Shown: positions 16,471 to 25,472, counted from the first letter of the stretch. The stretch: 36,715 nt of DNA from an uncultured Acidobacteriota bacterium (GCA_902826795.1 CADEGD010000033.1:6865-43579); one strand, 5' to 3'. The notes: generated by a model from the sequence alone, not told the origin. Translations and numbers: made by a program.

Positions 16471-17223
16471 ATGACGATCAGAACGGCCCTATGTTGCTTC
16501 GTTATCATAGTGTTTGCCTTGGCATTACGAGCGCAGACTACACAGCCTACGGCTTCCGAAACCGGAAAGGAAGGCTCCGTTTCACAGGCTTCGAAGCCTA
16601 AGACGGGTGTCGATCTGGTCGAAGGCAAGGTAGTTAAGGTCGAGAGCGGCGACACGGTCACGGTTGAAGCTAGCGGCGACGATCTTTATCAGATCAAACT
16701 GCAGGCTATCGATGCGCCCGATGTCGGCCAGCCGCATTTCGAGGAATCCAAGAACAGCCTTTCAAAGATGACGCGCGGAAAAGCCGTGAGGGTCGTCGTC
16801 CACGCCATGGGGCCGAGCGGCGTGATGATCGGCACTGTATATCTAAAGGGACGTGACGTTGGGTTGAGCCTGTTAGAGAGAGGCTTGGCCTGGCATTACA
16901 AGAAGTTTCCGTATCAGCAAACTTCGGCAAGCCGCAAAACTTACACGGATGCGCAGAATATTGCGTCGGCGGCCGGTCTCGGGATATGGGCCAGTGCGAG
17001 TCCTGTTCCGCCGTGGGTATTTCGCGGCGAGACGGCTTCCGCTGCGCCTGGCGGCATCGAAACCGGCCCGGCTAACGGCGAGTCAACCAAGCCGCCGGTC
17101 GACGGTCGTAAGTATACGTTAGGGCCTCGCGGAGGCTGCTATTACGTATCGGAAAGCGGCGGAAAGGTTTATGTGCAAGATAAAACCTTGTGCGGCGTCA
17201 CTACTCCAGAGACCAAACCCTGA
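16471..17223 (+). CDS. Exported SNase-like protein with GPRGGCYY module
   Basis: A 250-residue protein with a signal peptide (residues 1-21, ALALRAQ). Residues about 49-175 form a staphylococcal-nuclease (thermonuclease) fold, with GDTVTVEAS, IKLQAIDAPDVGQ and LLERGLAW. The nuclease active site is altered: relative to S. aureus nuclease, D21 and D40 are kept (D61, D81) but R35 becomes K76, E43 becomes D84 and R87 becomes V118. Loss of the catalytic Arg and Glu residues suggests weak or no phosphodiesterase activity and perhaps a binding role. The C-terminal module GPRGGCYYVSESGGKVYV (about 218-235), followed by a Cys (C241), recurs in the next two genes. It resembles the basic adaptor module of chlorella viruses (PBCV-specific basic adaptor family), but this assignment is tentative. 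Confidence 0.8.
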   Translation: MTIRTALCCFVIIVFALALRAQTTQPTASETGKEGSVSQASKPKTGVDLVEGKVVKVESGDTVTVEASGDDLYQIKLQAIDAPDVGQPHFEESKNSLSKMTRGKAVRVVVHAMGPSGVMIGTVYLKGRDVGLSLLERGLAWHYKKFPYQQTSASRKTYTDAQNIASAAGLGIWASASPVPPWVFRGETASAAPGGIETGPANGESTKPPVDGRKYTLGPRGGCYYVSESGGKVYVQDKTLCGVTTPETKP

Positions 17224-17240
17224 CACAAAGCAGGAGTGAA

Positions 17241-18482
17241 ATGACCAGATTTTGCCCAATATGCGGCACCCAGAATGAAGCAACGGCGTTGAGTTGCAAG
17301 TGCGGCCGATTGTTTGAAGAATTTGGGAAAACGTCGCGATCCGATGACGGGAGGACGATTGTCAAGGATGTGAGTCCGCCGCTTTCTAATCCCGATCATG
17401 CGCCGATTGAGACAGTCAACACGTCTCAAGCCGTCCGCGGGCGAACTCTTACGGACGGTCTGGCAGTGCTGCAGTCTCAAGGCTGGGGCGAATCGGCGGT
17501 TGGCTATCGACGAAGGCGTGTCGTTAAACGTGCCGGTGCGCTGCTCGGAGCGTTAACGGTAGTGCTTTTCTCCGCGGCTTATTTCGGAGGCGTTTTTCCG
17601 GCCCAAGGAAAGGCAGATACCGAGGAAGAGTCGAGTGAACCGGTTGCTCAGGCTCAGCCGGCTCCGCTGTTGTCGCAAGCGGTTGTCCCCGCTGCTCCGA
17701 TCTCGGTATTTCCCGAAAGTAACGTTCCGTATAAGGCAACACGGGCAATCACGGGCTCGGTCATCGCTGTCGCAGATTCCAGTGGACAGGAGCGACGAGT
17801 CACCCTGCTCGGTATCCGGGTGCCGAAACTTGACGAGAATTTTGGAGTTGAATCAAAAGAAAACCTCTGGGCTCTGATCGCGAATAAACCGCTGATGATA
17901 AACCGGCGGAAGTTTACGAAAGAGGTCGATACGATCGCCGAGGTAACTATCGACGGCACGAATGTCGGGCTTGAGCACCTTCGAAGCGGGCTCGCCCTTT
18001 TATCTCCTGAGGATGTGGCCGTGCTGCCTGCCGCGGAACAGCAGCAGTATTTGGCGGCGGCTCAGTCAGCAAAGAGTGCGAAATACGGAATGTGGAGCGG
18101 CAAACCACCAGCGTCCGTCCTGTCTTCGCAATCTGCGGATCAAATGGCTCGTTCCGATGCCCCTTTTTCGCCCGAGACCAGACGGTCCGCACAGCGAAGA
18201 CAGTCGGCGGATATGACGTTCGACTCGTCGCCGGGCTATGTCTACGAACCGGAAGTGCAGGTTACTCAGCCGGCCGCGTCAGAGCCTGTTGCGGTCAAAC
18301 AGCAACCACCGCCGTCTGAAGTTCCCGCAAAGCAACCGGTGCCGACGGAACCCGCGAAAGTTGTCGCCGCTACGTCTGCGACTGGCCGCAAATACGTCCG
18401 CGGTCCATTCGGCGGGTGCTATTACATAAACTCAAGCGGGAATAAATCTTACGTCGATCGCAGCAAATGCGAATCGCCGTGA
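17241..18482 (+). CDS. Zinc-ribbon membrane protein with degenerate SNase fold and GPFGGCYY module
   Basis: A 413-residue protein starting at ATG 17241, with AGGAG 4 nt upstream; a longer frame from 17190 overlaps the preceding gene and is not preferred. At the N-terminus CPICG and CKCG form a short zinc ribbon (residues 5-22). One transmembrane helix follows (about 95-115, AGALLGALTVVLFSAAYFGG), so the zinc ribbon should be cytoplasmic and the rest periplasmic. A degenerate SNase-like domain (ITGSVIAVADSSGQ, VTLLGIRVPKL, LEHLRSGLALL) lacks every catalytic residue. A Pro/Gln-rich linker ends in the module GPFGGCYYINSSGNKSYVD (about 392-410), shared with the neighbours. The gene looks like a diverged duplicate of the one upstream with a membrane anchor. 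Function unknown. Confidence 0.75.
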   Translation: MTRFCPICGTQNEATALSCKCGRLFEEFGKTSRSDDGRTIVKDVSPPLSNPDHAPIETVNTSQAVRGRTLTDGLAVLQSQGWGESAVGYRRRRVVKRAGALLGALTVVLFSAAYFGGVFPAQGKADTEEESSEPVAQAQPAPLLSQAVVPAAPISVFPESNVPYKATRAITGSVIAVADSSGQERRVTLLGIRVPKLDENFGVESKENLWALIANKPLMINRRKFTKEVDTIAEVTIDGTNVGLEHLRSGLALLSPEDVAVLPAAEQQQYLAAAQSAKSAKYGMWSGKPPASVLSSQSADQMARSDAPFSPETRRSAQRRQSADMTFDSSPGYVYEPEVQVTQPAASEPVAVKQQPPPSEVPAKQPVPTEPAKVVAATSATGRKYVRGPFGGCYYINSSGNKSYVDRSKCESP

Positions 18483-18496
18483 AGGAGCCAGCTCAC

Positions 18497-18958
18497 ATGA
18501 GAAGATTTTTGCCGATAGTTCTAATTTTGTTTTTTACCGCCGTCTCGTATTCTCAGATGGCGGTGGTGATCGGTGAAAATGCTTATCTGCGAGGCTCGGC
18601 AGTGGAGACGGGAGCCATCGTCGACACACTGAAGAGCGGTGCAAAAGTCGCGATAATCAAGCAGCAAGGCCCGTGGTTTCTGGTGCAATCATCGCCCTTT
18701 GTTGGCTGGATGCACGGCAACTCGCTCAGGTTGACGACGACGCCGAGATCGACAGCTCCCTTGGTCGCCAATTCGCAGCCGCCCTCAGAGAAACAGAAAG
18801 AATCAGCCATTACCAAATCCAAGACCGAAGAGCCCGCTGCCGATCCGCCGTCGGTCGTGGAGAAGCGCGTATACATCCGCGGGCCGCGAGGCGGGTGCTA
18901 TTACGTAAGGCCTGACGGAAAGAAAGTTTATGGCGACCACGGTCTTTGTGGTAGCTGA
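18497..18958 (+). CDS. Exported SH3b protein with GPRGGCYY module
   Basis: A 153-residue protein starting at ATG 18497 with AAGGAG 9 nt upstream. It has a signal peptide (about 1-20, LPIVLILFFTAVSYSQ) and a bacterial SH3 domain at about 22-75 (AYLRGSAVETGAIVDTLKSG ... WFLVQSSPFVGWMHGNSLRL), which usually binds cell-wall peptide. After a linker the same C-terminal module follows (GPRGGCYYVRPDGKKVYGD), with a terminal Cys. The three consecutive genes share this module but have different N-terminal domains, so the module is likely a common targeting or interaction element. The start lies 14 nt after the previous stop; they are probably one operon. Confidence 0.8.
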   Translation: MRRFLPIVLILFFTAVSYSQMAVVIGENAYLRGSAVETGAIVDTLKSGAKVAIIKQQGPWFLVQSSPFVGWMHGNSLRLTTTPRSTAPLVANSQPPSEKQKESAITKSKTEEPAADPPSVVEKRVYIRGPRGGCYYVRPDGKKVYGDHGLCGS

Positions 18959-19062
18959 TCTTACCAGTCGTCGGCTAATTGGTCTTACCAACTGACTTAC
19001 GAACGCGTAACCAGATATTAACTTCCAGGTTATCCTGTGATAAGCTACGCAAATACTTGCAA

Positions 19063-19085
19063 AAACGGCGGGTTATTGGCCGTTT
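19063..19085. terminator. Hairpin after the GPxGGCYY gene cluster
   Basis: AAACGGC (19063-19069) pairs with GCCGTTT (19079-19085) with a 9-nt loop. It lies about 105 nt after the cluster's last stop codon and only 55 nt before pckG. The T-run is short (TTT), so this may be a weak terminator or a control element in the pckG leader. A GTGATAA/TTATCAC pair flanks it loosely. Confidence 0.35.
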
Positions 19086-19139
19086 ATCACGTTATAGAAC
19101 AACTAAATTGACCGGAATTTAGAACCATTTTTAATCGAT

Positions 19140-21026
19140 ATGGCGAAGTACACTATTCCCGAAATCAAGAACGAAGAGTTAAAGCGCTGGGTAACCGATA
19201 TGGCCGAGCTTTGCGAGCCGGACGCGGTGTATCTGTGCGACGGATCGCAGGAAGAATACGACCGGATGTGTCAGGAAATGGTCGACGCGGGGACGTTTAT
19301 TAAACTGAACGCCGAAAAGCGCCCGAACAGCTTCCTCGCCCGCTCTCACCCGTCGGACGTGGCACGAGTTGAGGACCGTACATATATATGTTCGCTTTCG
19401 AAGGGCGACGCCGGCCCGACGAATAACTGGATGAATCCGCGCGAGATGAAGGCGATCTTAACGCCGAAATTTCGCGGAGCGATGCGGGGTCGAACGATGT
19501 ACGTCGTGCCGTTCTGCATGGGCCCGATCGGTTCGCCGATCTCGCAGTTCGGCGTACAGTTGACCGACTCGGCATACGCGGCGGTGAATATGCGCATCAT
19601 GACCCGCATGGGCACGCAGGCGCTCGACGCGCTCGGCGACGGCGAATTCGTACACTGCCTGCACTCGGTCGGGATGCCGCTCGCGGAAGGCCAGGCCGAT
19701 GTCGCATGGCCGTGCTCGCCGGATCCTAAGGACAAATATATCGTCCACTTTCCCGAAGAACGCTCGATCATCTCATACGGCTCCGGATACGGCGGCAACG
19801 CTCTGCTTGGTAAGAAGTGTCTCGCACTACGCATCGCATCGACGCTCGGACGCGAGCAGGGCTGGCTCGCCGAGCACATGTTGATCGTCGGCGTGAAATC
19901 GCCCGACGGCCGTAAGGATTACGTCTGCGCGGCGTTCCCGTCCGCGTGCGGTAAGACGAACTTTGCGATGCTGATTCCGCCGAAACCGTTTCAGGAAGAA
20001 GGCTGGGAGATCACGACCGTCGGCGACGACATCGCCTGGATAAAGCCGGACGAGACGGGAAGGCTTCGCGCGATCAATCCGGAAAACGGATTCTTTGGCG
20101 TCGCTCCGGGAACGAACTACAAATCGAATCCGAACGCAATGGATTCGATCAAGGAAAACACGATCTTTACAAACGTCGCGTTAACCGATGACGGTGACGT
20201 TTGGTGGGAAGGCATGGACGGCGAGCCGCCGGCACACGCGATCGACTGGCAGGGCAACGATTGGACGCCCGCGTCAGACAAGCCCGCGGCCCACGCTAAT
20301 GCCAGATTCACCGCACCGATCACGCAGTGTCCGGTGGTCGACGAAAATTTCGATTCGCCGAAGGGCGTACCGGTTTCGGCGTTCATTTTCGGCGGCCGCC
20401 GCAACTCGGTCGTGCCGCTGATCCAGCAATCGTTCAACTGGGCGTTCGGCGTTTACATGGCAGCGACGATGGGTTCGGAGATGACCGCCGCCGCGTTCGG
20501 CAATATCGGCGAGGTCCGCCGCGATCCGTTCGCGATGCTGCCGTTCGCCGGTTATCACATGGGCGATTACTTCGCACACTGGCTCGACTTCGGCCGGCAG
20601 ATCCCGGAACCGCCGCGAATCTTCTCGGTCAATTGGTTCCGCAAGGGCGAGGACGGGAAGTTCCTCTGGCCCGGCTTTGGCGAAAACATGCGCATCCTGA
20701 AATGGGTCGTTGAACGCTCACGCGGCGTGTCGAAGGGAGTGGAAACTCCGCTCGGTTGGATGCCGCGTTACGAAGACCTCGATTGGCGCGGGCTCGACTT
20801 TTCGAAAGAGCAGTGGAACTCCGTCATGAGCCTCGACCGCGACATCTGGCTCAAAGAGATCGCCATGCACGACGACCTCTTCTTCAAGCTCTACGACCGC
20901 CTGCCGAAAGAGATGACGTTCATCCGCGAACTCCTCGTCTCCAACCTTTGGCGCTCCCCCGAACTCGGCCTCGCAACCCCGCGTCCCGAGCCGGCCGAAG
21001 AAACAAAGGCCGTCGCGAAAGGATAG
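19140..21026 (+). CDS. pckG: Phosphoenolpyruvate carboxykinase (GTP)
   Basis: A 628-residue protein with the GTP-type PEPCK signature throughout: [20 protein letters not shown] near the N-terminus, [18 protein letters not shown] (substrate contacts), and the kinase-1 (P-loop) motif [12 protein letters not shown] with the reactive C270. The C-terminal half shows the mobile lid and nucleotide-binding regions ([32 protein letters not shown]). It converts oxaloacetate and GTP to PEP, GDP and CO2 in the cytoplasm, the first committed step of gluconeogenesis. The length is normal for the family (about 600-630). The start is ATG 19140; no clear Shine-Dalgarno sequence is seen. A strong terminator follows at 21080. 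Confidence 0.97.
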   Translation: MAKYTIPEIKNEELKRWVTDMAELCEPDAVYLCDGSQEEYDRMCQEMVDAGTFIKLNAEKRPNSFLARSHPSDVARVEDRTYICSLSKGDAGPTNNWMNPREMKAILTPKFRGAMRGRTMYVVPFCMGPIGSPISQFGVQLTDSAYAAVNMRIMTRMGTQALDALGDGEFVHCLHSVGMPLAEGQADVAWPCSPDPKDKYIVHFPEERSIISYGSGYGGNALLGKKCLALRIASTLGREQGWLAEHMLIVGVKSPDGRKDYVCAAFPSACGKTNFAMLIPPKPFQEEGWEITTVGDDIAWIKPDETGRLRAINPENGFFGVAPGTNYKSNPNAMDSIKENTIFTNVALTDDGDVWWEGMDGEPPAHAIDWQGNDWTPASDKPAAHANARFTAPITQCPVVDENFDSPKGVPVSAFIFGGRRNSVVPLIQQSFNWAFGVYMAATMGSEMTAAAFGNIGEVRRDPFAMLPFAGYHMGDYFAHWLDFGRQIPEPPRIFSVNWFRKGEDGKFLWPGFGENMRILKWVVERSRGVSKGVETPLGWMPRYEDLDWRGLDFSKEQWNSVMSLDRDIWLKEIAMHDDLFFKLYDRLPKEMTFIRELLVSNLWRSPELGLATPRPEPAEETKAVAKG

Positions 21027-21079
21027 GATCGCGTTGTCAGAACCGCCTGCATTTGCCCGCACAACGTGATCACGATCAG

Positions 21080-21105
21080 CCACCTGCATAAGCGGGTGGT
21101 TTTTT
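21080..21105 (+). terminator. Rho-independent terminator of pckG
   Basis: CCACCTGC (21080-21087), ATAA loop, GCGGGTGG (21092-21099) and TTTTTT. One G-T pair is included in the stem. Confidence 0.85.
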
Positions 21106-21122
21106 GTTTGTAACGGTGTGGG

Positions 21123-21464
21123 CTACTGAACGACCTTAGTAATTCCAGCAATGAACGTATCGATCGCCGCGACGAATCGCCTCGCGCCTTCGAGAATCTT
21201 AGCGATACTTTCGATCTTCGCTAAGGTCTTCTTCATCTCCTGATTAACTACGGCTAGTTCGTCGTCGGCCTTTACAAATCGAAGCGTACTCTTTTTCGCA
21301 AACAGTTTGATGAGAAAGTCGAGGCGATCGAGAGCTTCGTCTCGCTCCTTCTGAAGCTCGTGAAATCCTTTAACTGGAAGCATGTCCGCGAGCCGAAGGT
21401 TCATAGCGTGAATTCCGTCGTCGATTATCGCGATAGAATCGAGTAATTCATCTTTTTTTGGCAT
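21123..21464 (-). CDS. Hypothetical helical protein, last gene of the MBL cluster
   Basis: A 113-residue protein, predicted helical throughout, without signal peptide or membrane segment. Charged helix segments (LQKERDEALDRLDFLIKLFAKK; KKTLAKIESIAKILEGARRF) suggest a coiled coil or helical bundle. The start is ATG 21464 with GGAGG 5 nt upstream. It begins 9 nt after the stop of the lipoprotein gene, so the two form an operon. Function unknown; helical partners of lipoproteins often bind them, but this is inference. Confidence 0.65.
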   Translation of the reverse strand: MPKKDELLDSIAIIDDGIHAMNLRLADMLPVKGFHELQKERDEALDRLDFLIKLFAKKSTLRFVKADDELAVVNQEMKKTLAKIESIAKILEGARRFVAAIDTFIAGITKVVQ

Positions 21465-21473
21465 CGCAGCCTC

Positions 21474-22490
21474 CTATATGGACTTGAGTTTATCAACCGC
21501 GTCGCCGAGACGCTTCGCTGCATTTGCAAAGGCTTCTATCGCAGCCAGAGCGTCGGCAAAGTCGGCGGGCGCTTTCGATTTTGCGAGCGCGGCTATCCTC
21601 GTGTGCGCCCGCTTCATAGTTTCCAAAGTATCTACCGGATCCGTTGCCTGAAGATTTTCCAGGGCGTCAAGATGCGACACCAGCTGATCGCGATGCGAGT
21701 TCAGCGCCTGTTGGCTAAAGGGTGTCGCGGCAGACAGGCGAACCGCCGGTATCGTGCTCGTTTCGCAGACCTCTTTTATCTCCGCGTTCTGCGCGACCTT
21801 GTTTGCCTCACAGTTGTAGATCAACTGAAACGTACTGCGTTCGGCTTCGAAATTTAGAACATATCGCCGGTTGATCACCGTCAGATCGTCTCCAATAGCC
21901 TCGATCAACTCGTTTATAGGTTTCTCACCCTTTTGTATTGCCGCCTCAAGCCCTTGCCTTATCTTTTTCTGAATGAAGGCCTTGAGCACTTCCGAAACGA
22001 TCACACCCGCGATGCCAAATGCCGCCTGCGTTTTTTCGGCAAATTTACTGTTGGGGAAGCCTCTATTGCCAAGACCGCCTGCGGTTATCGCGAGGTTGCC
22101 GAGAGCGGTTGACAGATCGGTCGCAGACCGCGAGATTCTCTCAGGCGCGTCGCTGTTCGCGATCGCCACCAGCAGATCAACGTATTCAGTCAGCCTGTCG
22201 AGCGCGTCGAACCGAGCCTGCAGATCCTCATCATCGAAGAATTGAACCTTGTCGAGGTCGGACTGTACTATAAATTTGCCTTCGCGGGTTAACTTTCTGA
22301 TCTCAAGCGTCCGGTTCAACCGGTTGCTTTCGCTGTAAGATTTCCGGGCACTTGCAGCAAGCACCGCGGCCGCAACCTGAAATTTCGATATCGGTTGTCG
22401 ATAGCGGTTGGTCGTGCATCCGAGCTGCCCCCAGATCAAGAACGCCAGCAGTAAGAATGTAATACCCTTAAAATAACCTTGACGTAACAT
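21474..22490 (-). CDS. Putative lipoprotein, 338 aa
   Basis: The N-terminus has a hydrophobic segment ending in GQLGC (Cys25), a possible lipobox, although the -3 position is Gln rather than the usual Leu. After this comes a mostly helical protein (KFQVAAAVLAASARKSYSES; EVLKAFIQKKIRQGLEAAIQKG; SHRDQLVSHLDALENLQATD) with a C-terminal helical repeat-like end. Strong ribosome binding site GGAGG 5 nt before ATG 22490. It would sit in the periplasm attached to the outer or inner membrane if the Cys is lipidated. The partner gene at 21123 follows after 9 nt. I do not recognise the family. Confidence 0.65.
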   Translation of the reverse strand: MLRQGYFKGITFLLLAFLIWGQLGCTTNRYRQPISKFQVAAAVLAASARKSYSESNRLNRTLEIRKLTREGKFIVQSDLDKVQFFDDEDLQARFDALDRLTEYVDLLVAIANSDAPERISRSATDLSTALGNLAITAGGLGNRGFPNSKFAEKTQAAFGIAGVIVSEVLKAFIQKKIRQGLEAAIQKGEKPINELIEAIGDDLTVINRRYVLNFEAERSTFQLIYNCEANKVAQNAEIKEVCETSTIPAVRLSAATPFSQQALNSHRDQLVSHLDALENLQATDPVDTLETMKRAHTRIAALAKSKAPADFADALAAIEAFANAAKRLGDAVDKLKSI

Positions 22491-22620
22491 CGTGCCCTCC
22501 TTTTCCCTGCCCGAGTGATTCGTGATTTAGCAGTTTGAATTTTCAACCCGCTTCATTACAAGTTGTGTGACCTTACGAAAATCTTTCCGGTTGGCAAAAG
22601 TTTTAACATCGACTTTGTAG

Positions 22621-23355
22621 TTACCGTTCCGCTGAACCCGAACGCAAAATATTTAATCCCTTACCCTTAACAAACCACGAGACGCCGAAGGCAACGATCG
22701 CGACCGTTTCGAAAACAAGGACCGGAGCCAGCCCGTTCAAGAAATCAACATGCCAACGGCGAATCACGGCGACGGCGACTAAGGCGAGTATGCAGCCGAG
22801 AATAATCCAGCCGCAGGTTTTGTAAATGCGATTGCGGTAAGGTTTCAATTCATCCGACGGGCCGATGTCATCTTCTTGAAAAGTAAACAGGCAAAACCAC
22901 GCCAGTGTTATAAAAAGACCAGCGGCGAAAATGTAGTGAGCGATGCCGATAAGAGCCGGCTGCCCGATACCCGAATTTGACGTCGGGAAGAATGCTACTC
23001 CGACCGCAAAAAGGCATGCCAGGTTGCCGGCCCAGTCTTCGCGTTGGCCTTTGCCCTGATAAGTCAGCAGAAAAATACCGATCGCGCAAAGCCCGCCCAC
23101 CAGCACGTCTCCGACGGATGTCCAGTAATACGCACTGATACTCGGCTGTATCCAGAGCTCGAGAAACCGCGGTACTTCAGGATTTTCCACAACTGGATTT
23201 CGATAAGTCGCGCAGCCCTCGCAAAGCCAGTCAACAACCCACTTCCCAGCTATCAGGACGAATGGCAACGCTATCCCGACCACGCCGATCGCCTTGCGGA
23301 CTGCAAGGTACGAGATCACGTGCGAGTCGTCTTCAATTCTAATTCCGAACGGCAT
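22621..23355 (-). CDS. Polytopic membrane protein, 244 aa
   Basis: A protein with about six hydrophobic helices (AIGVVGIALPFVLIAGKWVV; VGDVLVGGLCAIGIFLLTY; LACLFAVGVAFFPTS; ALIGIAHYIFAAGLFITLAWF; TCGWIILGCILALVAVAVI; GLAPVLVFETVAIVAFGVSW). Two cysteines (CEGCATY, about residues 45-48) lie in the first external loop. The pattern resembles DUF998-type membrane proteins, but this is a visual impression. The gene lies 131 nt upstream of the lipoprotein and 88 nt downstream of the MBL hydrolase on the same strand, so a shared transcript is likely. Function unknown. Confidence 0.65.
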   Translation of the reverse strand: MPFGIRIEDDSHVISYLAVRKAIGVVGIALPFVLIAGKWVVDWLCEGCATYRNPVVENPEVPRFLELWIQPSISAYYWTSVGDVLVGGLCAIGIFLLTYQGKGQREDWAGNLACLFAVGVAFFPTSNSGIGQPALIGIAHYIFAAGLFITLAWFCLFTFQEDDIGPSDELKPYRNRIYKTCGWIILGCILALVAVAVIRRWHVDFLNGLAPVLVFETVAIVAFGVSWFVKGKGLNILRSGSAER

Positions 23356-23442
23356 AAGTGTGGCGTATTTTAATCCTGCGACCTCAGTTGCTCAACACTT
23401 TTGGTTTGAAAGTCGGCATCACAGGATGATCATCTCCTTGTT

Positions 23443-24924
23443 TTAAAAACGTGACTGGAATTTGCGGACGTTCCACGTGGAGTCTTTCTCATTCATCGTT
23501 GCACAGAGGATGGTGTTACCGTCGGTGCGGATGTTGACGAGGCCGTAGATTAGGCCCGCGACGATGTAGGTTTTGTCGAGCTTGCGTTTGACTGTGGTCG
23601 GGTTGAGGTCGCCGGCTTTGGTGACTTTGGCGTCGACCGTGACGGTGGCGAGGTTGGCTTCGTCTATGACGGTGTCGCCCGCGGGATCGGCAATCGTGAC
23701 TTTCGACGGTTTGCCGAGGTTGCTGCTTCGGGCGATCTCGGTTGAATAGACGAGCGGCGTGATGAGCTTGTCGTTAGAGATCTCGAGATAGCCGGTGGTG
23801 GCGCTGGCGGCGACTATCGCCGGACGCGGATGGTCGTGGCCTTCGTTGTCGCCGGAAGAGATGATCGTCGCGGCCGGGCGCACTGCGGCAAGAAATTCGT
23901 AGGAGACATCGTCACTGCCGTGATGACACGCTTTTGCTACATCGCACTGCAGCTCGATGCGGTTCCCCATGTAATCGTCCAACAGCTGCCGCTGGCTTTT
24001 CATGTTGAGATCGCCGGTCAGCAATATTCGCGAACGGCCGAAGTCGAGCCGTAACAAAATGCTGTTTCCGTTGGTATTGATGCTGTCGCGGCTGTCGAGA
24101 TTATAGAGCGCGGCGGCGTTGTTAACGTCGGTTTCGATCGGAGCGAGGACTTTCATTGAGACTAGCGACGCGCCGGGTTCGAAACCGGGCAGATATTCAT
24201 CGTTCTGGCTGAGGCGTTTTATCGGAGTCGGCGTTCCGGCCAGCGTTTTCGATTGCGTGACGTTCTTGAGCATTCCCGCCCATTCGCCCTGCAGCTTGGG
24301 ATTTGCGTTTGGCTTCAGCGCGTTCACCACCTTTGTGCGGCTGCCGACGAGCTGCGTCAAAAAGCGCTTGTCGGGCGTAGTCGGGCCGAGCCAGCGTTTA
24401 TTGTTTGCGGGATTGATCCACCAGCCGATGCCCGCGTGATAGAAATTCTCTACGCGTACGTCTTGTGCGTCGAGTTCGGAATTCTGCGCAACATCGAGGA
24501 GATCGGCGAGGCCGCCATAATGGTCGGCGTCGCAGTGCGACACGATCATCGCGTCGAGCCGGATCTGCGTTTGGCGATAATCTTTGGCGAATTTCCAGTC
24601 GACGAAATCTGCCGCGTTCTTGCCCGAGGGCTGGCTGGTACGTTTGTAGCCGCCGTCGATCATCACGTGCCGGTCGTCCGGCGTGCGGATCAGTATGCCA
24701 TCGCCCTGGCCGACATCGATGATGTATATCTCGAGCAGGGAATTGTTGCCGATGGCGGAGTTGTTCACCCAACCCTTTTTGCCGCGCGCACGAACCTCTG
24801 TACGACTCGCTCCTGTCTGGATCACGTCGAGGTGATCTCCCCACAAGAGTTCGCCGATCTTCTTGCTGCCGGTCGATTCCGCAAACAGCGGCGCCGTATC
24901 GTCGGATAAATATTGTATGGGCAC
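23443..24924 (-). CDS. SH3-MBL hydrolase (ComEC-like beta-lactamase fold)
   Basis: A 493-residue protein starting with GTG 24924 and lacking a signal peptide. Residues about 10-60 look like a bacterial SH3 domain (IGELLWGDHLDVIQTG; RGKKGWVNNSAIG). After it comes a metallo-beta-lactamase fold of the ComEC/Rec2 type: DVGQGDG (70-76), the metal-binding HCDADH (130-135), then LTGDLN and CHHGSDDVSYEFL. A segment of roughly 150 residues separates the first motif from the later ones, more than in the ComEC hydrolase. About 120 residues after the last motif remain unassigned. Soluble relatives of the ComEC hydrolase domain are known, but this SH3 fusion and the neighbourhood are unusual. Likely a cytoplasmic or wall-associated phosphoesterase or nuclease. 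Confidence 0.85.
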   Translation of the reverse strand: MPIQYLSDDTAPLFAESTGSKKIGELLWGDHLDVIQTGASRTEVRARGKKGWVNNSAIGNNSLLEIYIIDVGQGDGILIRTPDDRHVMIDGGYKRTSQPSGKNAADFVDWKFAKDYRQTQIRLDAMIVSHCDADHYGGLADLLDVAQNSELDAQDVRVENFYHAGIGWWINPANNKRWLGPTTPDKRFLTQLVGSRTKVVNALKPNANPKLQGEWAGMLKNVTQSKTLAGTPTPIKRLSQNDEYLPGFEPGASLVSMKVLAPIETDVNNAAALYNLDSRDSINTNGNSILLRLDFGRSRILLTGDLNMKSQRQLLDDYMGNRIELQCDVAKACHHGSDDVSYEFLAAVRPAATIISSGDNEGHDHPRPAIVAASATTGYLEISNDKLITPLVYSTEIARSSNLGKPSKVTIADPAGDTVIDEANLATVTVDAKVTKAGDLNPTTVKRKLDKTYIVAGLIYGLVNIRTDGNTILCATMNEKDSTWNVRKFQSRF

Positions 24925-25472
24925 GATATCTCGTTCGCTCCTTTAGTTTCTTTGGCGTTCTGACCTTATTGCTTTTTGGCCGTGAAATCTTTCGTCGCAG
25001 TGCTTAGTAAGCACAAAAATTCCATTGACACGACTGTTGTATTTATGACAATCTTATCGGGCGGAAGGTTTGCCGGCCGATCTTTGACAACTCAATGCCG
25101 CCTCTCCCGATATTGATGAGTCACAAATGCCTAACAGTCTCAGGTATGTCTCAGTCGATTAGCTGATGTGAGACATTAAGATGTGACACGTAAGTTATAG
25201 AACATGTTCCAAATGGAACAAAATGTGACCCTAGCCAAATGGAACGGAACAAAACGTAAGTTGTTGAAAGTTGGTGTAAGTCTTAGATCTTGAGTCGATT
25301 GACTCAAAAACACCGCCGCGAAATGTTTCGACTCAAACAACTTACAGGGACTGATTTGCGATCGCGTTCATGCTCAGGTCGAAACCTTTCGCATGCTGAC
25401 GGCTTGTAGTAAAATGGTCTCAATCGAATCAAGTCAACTCTTTTTCACTGGAAACAATCTAAGAACAAGCAT
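24925..25472. promoter_or_regulatory. Palindrome-rich intergenic region
   Basis: This 548-nt region between the divergent MBL and Bax-inhibitor genes has no convincing coding frame. It holds several perfect inverted repeats: GAACATGTTC (25200-25209), GTTCC-AAAT-GGAAC (25206-25219), TTGAGTC-GATT-GACTCAA (25290-25307), and GTAAGTTGTT (25256-25265) with AACAACTTAC (25336-25345). CCAAATGGAAC occurs twice with a 26-nt period (25209-25219 and 25235-25245). The first 75 nt after the MBL start carry GGAG (24939-24942) for that gene. A number of operators or a processed RNA are possible; see findings. Confidence 0.5.

Noticed and set aside
24253..24909. A 218-codon open frame on the + strand opposite the SH3-MBL gene
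   Set aside because: The minus-strand gene has catalytic motifs; the opposite frame shows no family pattern.
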